A stretch of 9,827 nucleotides of DNA from Actinomycetota bacterium (GTDB lineage: Bacteria > Actinomycetota > Thermoleophilia > Solirubrobacterales > Solirubrobacteraceae): the NCBI GenBank assembly GCA_005883255.1, contig VAXS01000087.1, forward strand, positions 1 to 9,827. Reading direction: 5' to 3'. A model generated the notes under the pieces. That model was given only the letters and a program-made list of their open reading frames with translations, was not told where the DNA came from and did no database searches. The translations under genes and the position numbers were made by a program. This document shows positions 7,462 through 9,827 of this stretch, piece by piece; positions within the stretch are counted from its first letter, which is position 1, and each line of letters begins with the position of its first letter.

Positions 7462-7857
7462 TCAGTCGCCGTCGAGCTCGGCGACCAGGGCGCGCACCCG
7501 GCCCTCGATCTCGTCGCGCGTGCCCCGGACCTCGTCGAGCGGGCGTCCCTTGGGGTCCGGCAGGTCCCAATCCAGGTAGCGGCGGCCCGGGATGTACGGG
7601 CACTCGTCCCCACAGCCCATCGTCACCACCACGTCGGCCCACTCGGCGTCCTCGCGGGTCAGCCGGCGCGGGAGGCGGTCCGCGAGGTCGAAGCCCAGCT
7701 CGCGCATCGCCTCCACCACCTCCGGGTGCACCCGCTCGCCCGGGGTCGTCCCGGCCGACCGGGCCTCGTGGCGACCGTCCGCGGCCCGCTCGAATAGGGC
7801 CTGGCTCATCTGCGAGCGCCCGGCGTTGTGCAGGCAGACGAACAGGACCCGGGCCAT
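7462..7857 (-). CDS. arsC: Arsenate reductase, low-molecular-weight phosphatase type
   Basis: The 131-residue protein has the CX5R phosphate/arsenate-binding loop near the N-terminus (C8-LHNAGR14-S) and the acid loop D101-P102. It also has cysteines C82 and C86 in 'TMGCGDECPYIPGRRYLDW'. It reduces arsenate to arsenite in the cytosol; the arsenylated C8 is attacked by a thiol and released through a thioredoxin- or mycothiol/mycoredoxin-linked cycle. The spacing of C82 and C86 (four apart) is tighter than the C82/C89 pair I recall for the staphylococcal plasmid enzyme, and actinobacterial homologues can use mycothiol. Which reductant applies here cannot be decided from sequence. The gene diverges from arsR across 53 bp and has TAGTCT 6 nt before its ATG. 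The length is typical and the gene is intact. Confidence 0.93.
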   Translation of the reverse strand: MARVLFVCLHNAGRSQMSQALFERAADGRHEARSAGTTPGERVHPEVVEAMRELGFDLADRLPRRLTREDAEWADVVVTMGCGDECPYIPGRRYLDWDLPDPKGRPLDEVRGTRDEIEGRVRALVAELDGD

Positions 7858-7863
7858 GGGCCG

Positions 7864-7893
7864 AGACTAATGCATTGACAAACGTCACTACAA
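7864..7893 (-). promoter_or_regulatory. arsC promoter
   Basis: On the minus strand TTGTAG (7893-7888) is followed after 18 bp by TAGTCT (7869-7864), which ends 6 nt before the arsC ATG at 7857. The -10 fits TAnnnT; the -35 keeps only TTG. It overlaps the arsR promoter, so ArsR bound between them would repress both directions. Confidence 0.5.
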
Positions 7894-7894
7894 T
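7874..7894. promoter_or_regulatory. Candidate ArsR operator
   Basis: TGAC-N4-GTCA (7876-7887) is a perfect inverted repeat overlapping the arsR -35, and ATTG (7874-7877) pairs with CAAT (7891-7894). It sits in the most AT-rich stretch of the window between two divergent ars genes, where an ArsR dimer would be expected. The exact footprint is inferred. Confidence 0.5.
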
Positions 7895-7903
7895 CGATAG
7901 AGG
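7875..7903 (+). promoter_or_regulatory. arsR-arsM promoter
   Basis: TTGACA (7875-7880), a perfect -35 consensus, is followed after 17 bp by TAGAGG (7898-7903), a weak -10, which ends 7 nt before the arsR ATG at 7911. There is no Shine-Dalgarno, consistent with a leaderless transcript. TACAAT at 7889-7894 is a better -10 by sequence but lies only 8 bp from the -35. Confidence 0.5.
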
Positions 7904-7910
7904 TATATAG

Positions 7911-8264
7911 ATGGCCGTCGATCTGGAGCTGGCCCCCAAGCAGAAGCGCCCGCCCGGCGAGCCCTGCTGCCAGCCGGTCGCCTATCCCGACGTGGAGCGC
8001 GCCCAGGCCGAGCGCATCGCCGCCATCGCCAAGGCCCTGGCCGACCCCATTCGCCTCCAGCTGGTCGACGTCCTCCGCCAGCATGCCGGCAAGGTGTGCG
8101 TGTGCGAGCTCGTCCCGCTGTTCGACCTCTCGCAGCCCACCGTCTCGCATCACCTCAAGGTCCTGCGGGAGGCCGGCATCGTCGACTCCGAGCGGCGGGG
8201 GCTGTGGGCCTACTACTACGTCCTCCCCGAAGCGCTGAAGGAGCTGTCCGCATGGCTGAGCTAG
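7911..8264 (+). CDS. arsR: ArsR-family arsenite-responsive repressor
   Basis: The 117-residue winged-helix regulator has a recognition helix around 'LSQPTVSHHLKVLREAGIV' (about 73-91) and wing 'SERRGLWAYYYV'. It binds as a dimer to its own operator and leaves the DNA when As(III) is bound. Cysteines are C19 and C20 near the N-terminus and C63 and C65 in 'GKVCVCELVPLF'. The C-V-C pair matches the enterobacterial R773 ArsR site. The N-terminal CC plus a central Cys resembles the site described for Corynebacterium glutamicum ArsR (Cys15/Cys16/Cys55). The binding site could therefore combine residues from two subunits. The ATG is preceded by a promoter at leaderless spacing. The last 13 bases overlap the arsM start, so ArsR and ArsM are translationally linked. 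The gene is intact. Confidence 0.93.
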   Translation: MAVDLELAPKQKRPPGEPCCQPVAYPDVERAQAERIAAIAKALADPIRLQLVDVLRQHAGKVCVCELVPLFDLSQPTVSHHLKVLREAGIVDSERRGLWAYYYVLPEALKELSAWLS

Positions 8265-8850
8265 GCACCGAGATCCGCGAGACCGTCCGCGAGCGCTACG
8301 CCGCCGCGGCCCGGTCCGCCACCTACCGCGTGGGAGGCTGCGGATGCGGCGATGGCTTCGGCGCGACGCTCTACGACGAGGCCAACCGCGAGGAGGTCCC
8401 CGCCGCCGCGGTCGACGCCTCGCTGGGCTGTGGCGTGCCCACCGCGGTGGCCGACCTGCACGAGGGCGAGGTCGTGCTCGACCTGGGCTCGGGCGCCGGC
8501 GCCGACGCGCTCATCTCCGCGCGGCGGGTGGGTCCCACCGGAAGGGCGATCGGCCTGGACATGACCGACGAGATGCTGGCGCTGGCGCGCGCCAACGCCG
8601 CGGCGGCCGGGGTGGAGAACGTGGAGTTCCGGCGGGGCTACATCGAAGACATGCCACTGCCCGACGCCAGCGTCGACGTCGTCATCTCCAACTGCGTCAT
8701 CAACCTCTCGGCCGACAAGCCGCGGGTGCTGCGCGAGGCGGCGCGGGTTCTGCGGCCCGGCGGGCGTCTGGCCGTGACGAGATCCGCCGCACCCACCGCG
8801 TCCACGAGCACGCCAGCTCGGCCATCGTGCGCGCGCGCAAGCCGGGCTGA
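8252..8850 (+). pseudogene. arsM: Arsenite methyltransferase gene with internal deletion and frameshift
   Basis: The first 175 codons are a clear ArsM, the SAM-dependent enzyme that methylates arsenite. SAM motif I is LDLGSGAG (77-84). '[10 protein letters not shown]' and 'EDMPLPDASVDVVISNCVINL' follow, with As-binding cysteines C60 (SLGCGVP) and C148 (SNCVIN). After GGRLAV (about 8774-8779) the frame turns to low-complexity sequence that would run to 8971, inside the next gene, giving a 239-residue hybrid. The true C-terminus 'DEIRRTHRVHEHASSAIVRARKPG' continues in another frame at 8776-8850. In intact ArsM about 45 residues lie between these blocks, including the third As-binding Cys in an A-W-T-G-C-I-A-G motif. 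They are missing and the frame is shifted. The start ATG at 8252 overlaps arsR by 13 nt. The gene product as written should be inactive or altered; assembly error is possible. Confidence 0.88.
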
Positions 8851-8853
8851 GGC

Positions 8854-9690
8854 ATGGCCGAGGCTCGGCTCCACGACCCGCAGACGCTGTACCGGCACTG
8901 GGAGCACGAGCAGTGGAACCCGTGGGCGATCGACCTCGCCACCGATCGCGCACAGTGGCGGAACGGGCTGAGCGCGGAGGACAAGGGCCTGGTGGCCTGG
9001 GCCCTGGCCTCCCTGATGGTCGCCGAGGAGCGGATCACCACCCAGTTCGCCGGCCTGGTGATGGCGGCCGACAGCGAGGAGGAGGCCACGTTCCTGGCCA
9101 CCCAGCAGGTGGACGAGGCGCGCCACATGCAGTTCTACGCCCGTGTGCAGGCCGAGGTGATCGCCGAGCCGGAGACGATCGCCGTCCACGTGGCGCGCTC
9201 GCGCGCGCAGCTGGGCGAGCCGTTCCGCGCGATCTTCGACGGCACGCTGACGTCGGCGCACGACAGGTTGGCGGCCGACCCGCGGGACGCCGCCGCCAAG
9301 GTGGACTTCGTCACCACCTACCACCTGGTCATCGAGAGCACGCTGGGGCTGACCGCCTTCCAATTCATCACCCGCTACCTGCGCGACCAGGGCGTCCTGC
9401 CCGGGTTCGTCGAGGGCTACGGCCGCGTCCACCACGACGAGCAGCGCCACATCGGCTACGGGGTGTGGTTCCTGCGCGAATCGGTGGCGCGCGATCCGGA
9501 ACTGGGCGACCGGGTGCGCCAAACGCTGCGCAAGCTCCTGCCGGCGGTGGCCGGGGCGCTGGCGCCGCCGGACCGCGAGGGGACCGACTGGGAGGCCCTG
9601 GGCGCGTCGGCCGAGGAGATCCGGGGCTTCGCGCTGGGTGGACTGAGCCGGCGACTGCACGTCGTCGGCGTCCCGCTCGACACTCTCTAG
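8854..9690 (+). CDS. R2-like diiron ferritin-fold protein (ribonucleotide reductase β-subunit-like)
   Basis: The 278-residue helical protein carries the six carboxylate/His ligands of the R2 diiron site in order: E58 or E59 (VAEERIT), E88 and H91 (DEARH), E161 (VIESTLG), E196 and H199 (DEQRH). The H91-to-E161 distance of 70 and E161-to-E196 of 35 are close to those I recall for class Ic R2, and the first ligand is Glu as there, not Asp. Y95, four residues after H91, sits where the radical tyrosine lies in E. coli R2 (ExxHxxxY). Y156 lies five before E161, where R2-like ligand-binding oxidases have their cross-link tyrosine. It could be an R2 subunit or an R2-like oxidase; no R1 gene is in view. 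The ATG lies 3 nt after the arsM stop, so it is in the arsR operon. There is no clear Shine-Dalgarno. Confidence 0.82.
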   Translation: MAEARLHDPQTLYRHWEHEQWNPWAIDLATDRAQWRNGLSAEDKGLVAWALASLMVAEERITTQFAGLVMAADSEEEATFLATQQVDEARHMQFYARVQAEVIAEPETIAVHVARSRAQLGEPFRAIFDGTLTSAHDRLAADPRDAAAKVDFVTTYHLVIESTLGLTAFQFITRYLRDQGVLPGFVEGYGRVHHDEQRHIGYGVWFLRESVARDPELGDRVRQTLRKLLPAVAGALAPPDREGTDWEALGASAEEIRGFALGGLSRRLHVVGVPLDTL

Positions 9691-9768
9691 GCGTGTCCCC
9701 GAGGCGACCTCTGATCACGGTCTTCGGCATGTAGCGAGCGCTCGGGACGAGCGGTCCGGGGCCCGCGC

Positions 9769-9774
9769 TAGCGT
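9769..9774 (+). promoter_or_regulatory. -10-like element for nucS
   Basis: TAGCGT fits TAnnnT and ends 8 nt before the ATG at 9783. No Shine-Dalgarno or -35 is seen. A 10-bp perfect palindrome, CGAGCGCTCG at 9735-9744, lies upstream. The rest of the 92-bp gap 9691-9782 shows nothing else I can support. Confidence 0.4.
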
Positions 9775-9782
9775 CGCCGGCC

Positions 9783-9827
9783 ATGCGCCTGGTCGTCGCC
9801 CGCTGCGAGGTCCGCTACTCCGGCCGC
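9783..9827 (+). CDS. nucS: Mismatch-specific endonuclease NucS, N-terminal fragment
   Basis: The 15 codons before the window edge read MRLVVARCEVRYSGR. This is the characteristic opening of actinobacterial NucS (EndoMS), close to the MRLVIARC-V-Y-GR pattern I recall. NucS cuts both strands at mismatches and provides mismatch repair in actinobacteria, which lack MutS/MutL; it works with the β-clamp. Nothing of the catalytic C-terminal domain is in view. The call rests on a short but distinctive string and agrees with the high-GC actinobacterial character of the window. The start follows TAGCGT at leaderless spacing. Confidence 0.85.
   Translation, partial: MRLVVARCEVRYSGR

Noticed and set aside
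7889..7894. TACAAT as the arsR -10
   Set aside because: It is only 8 bp from TTGACA and would give a start about 10 nt before the ATG without a Shine-Dalgarno. TAGAGG at 17-bp spacing was preferred, though TACAAT with another -35 cannot be excluded.
8776..8971. ArsM frame continuing to 8971 as a true extended C-terminus
   Set aside because: The residues are Ser/Thr/Arg low-complexity, overlap the start of the R2-like gene, and the genuine ArsM C-terminus is present in the neighbouring frame.
9735..9744. Palindrome CGAGCGCTCG upstream of nucS as an operator or terminator
   Set aside because: It is a single 10-bp GC-rich palindrome with no T-run and no known regulator; chance is likely. It is mentioned only within the nucS promoter entry.

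Overview
The window is very GC-rich DNA, about 70% or more by eye, with strong G/C preference at third codon positions. It most likely comes from a high-GC actinobacterium. Clues are a NucS mismatch endonuclease start at the right edge, an ArsC of actinobacterial type, and a secreted protein family I associate with Solirubrobacterales/Thermoleophilia. The class-level placement is an inference from memory of those families, not a search.

Layout. (1) 1-153 is the tail of a HAD-type phosphatase, convergent with a minus-strand pair: a metallophosphoesterase and an EttA-type ABC-F translation factor (158-2217). (2) A J-domain/TPR protein (2243-3361) diverges from that pair across a 25-bp gap carrying back-to-back -10 elements. 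(3) Two small genes diverge from one CATG at 3595-3598. (4) A minus-strand run from 7433 to 3782 encodes envelope proteins: a broken lipoprotein gene, a TPM-like signal-peptide/TM protein, a four-helix membrane protein, a cysteine-less cupredoxin, and a ten-helix membrane protein translationally coupled to the cupredoxin. (5) An arsenic locus has arsC (minus) divergent from arsR-arsM (plus) over an AT-rich 53-bp promoter/operator region. An R2-like diiron protein gene follows arsM by 3 nt. (6) nucS begins at 9783 and leaves the window. No stretch over 300 bp lacks a gene; the longest gap is 92 bp (9691-9782).

How the genes fit together. ArsC would reduce arsenate, ArsR would sense arsenite and ArsM would methylate it, but no arsenite efflux pump is visible. 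The cupredoxin, the ten-helix protein and probably the four-helix protein look like a membrane module, perhaps metal-related; its function is unknown.

The most striking feature is a cluster of internal gaps in otherwise well-conserved genes. The EttA gene lacks two in-frame segments, one of which carries Walker B of its second ATPase domain. The arsM gene lacks the segment with its third arsenic-binding cysteine and is frameshifted. The lipoprotein gene lacks its middle and is frameshifted. Four such gaps in 9.8 kb point either to assembly artefacts or to real decay. This should be settled before any of these proteins is treated as a natural variant. A second recurring pattern is a TAnnnT-like hexamer 6-9 nt upstream of most transcription-unit starts, with no Shine-Dalgarno, suggesting leaderless mRNAs.
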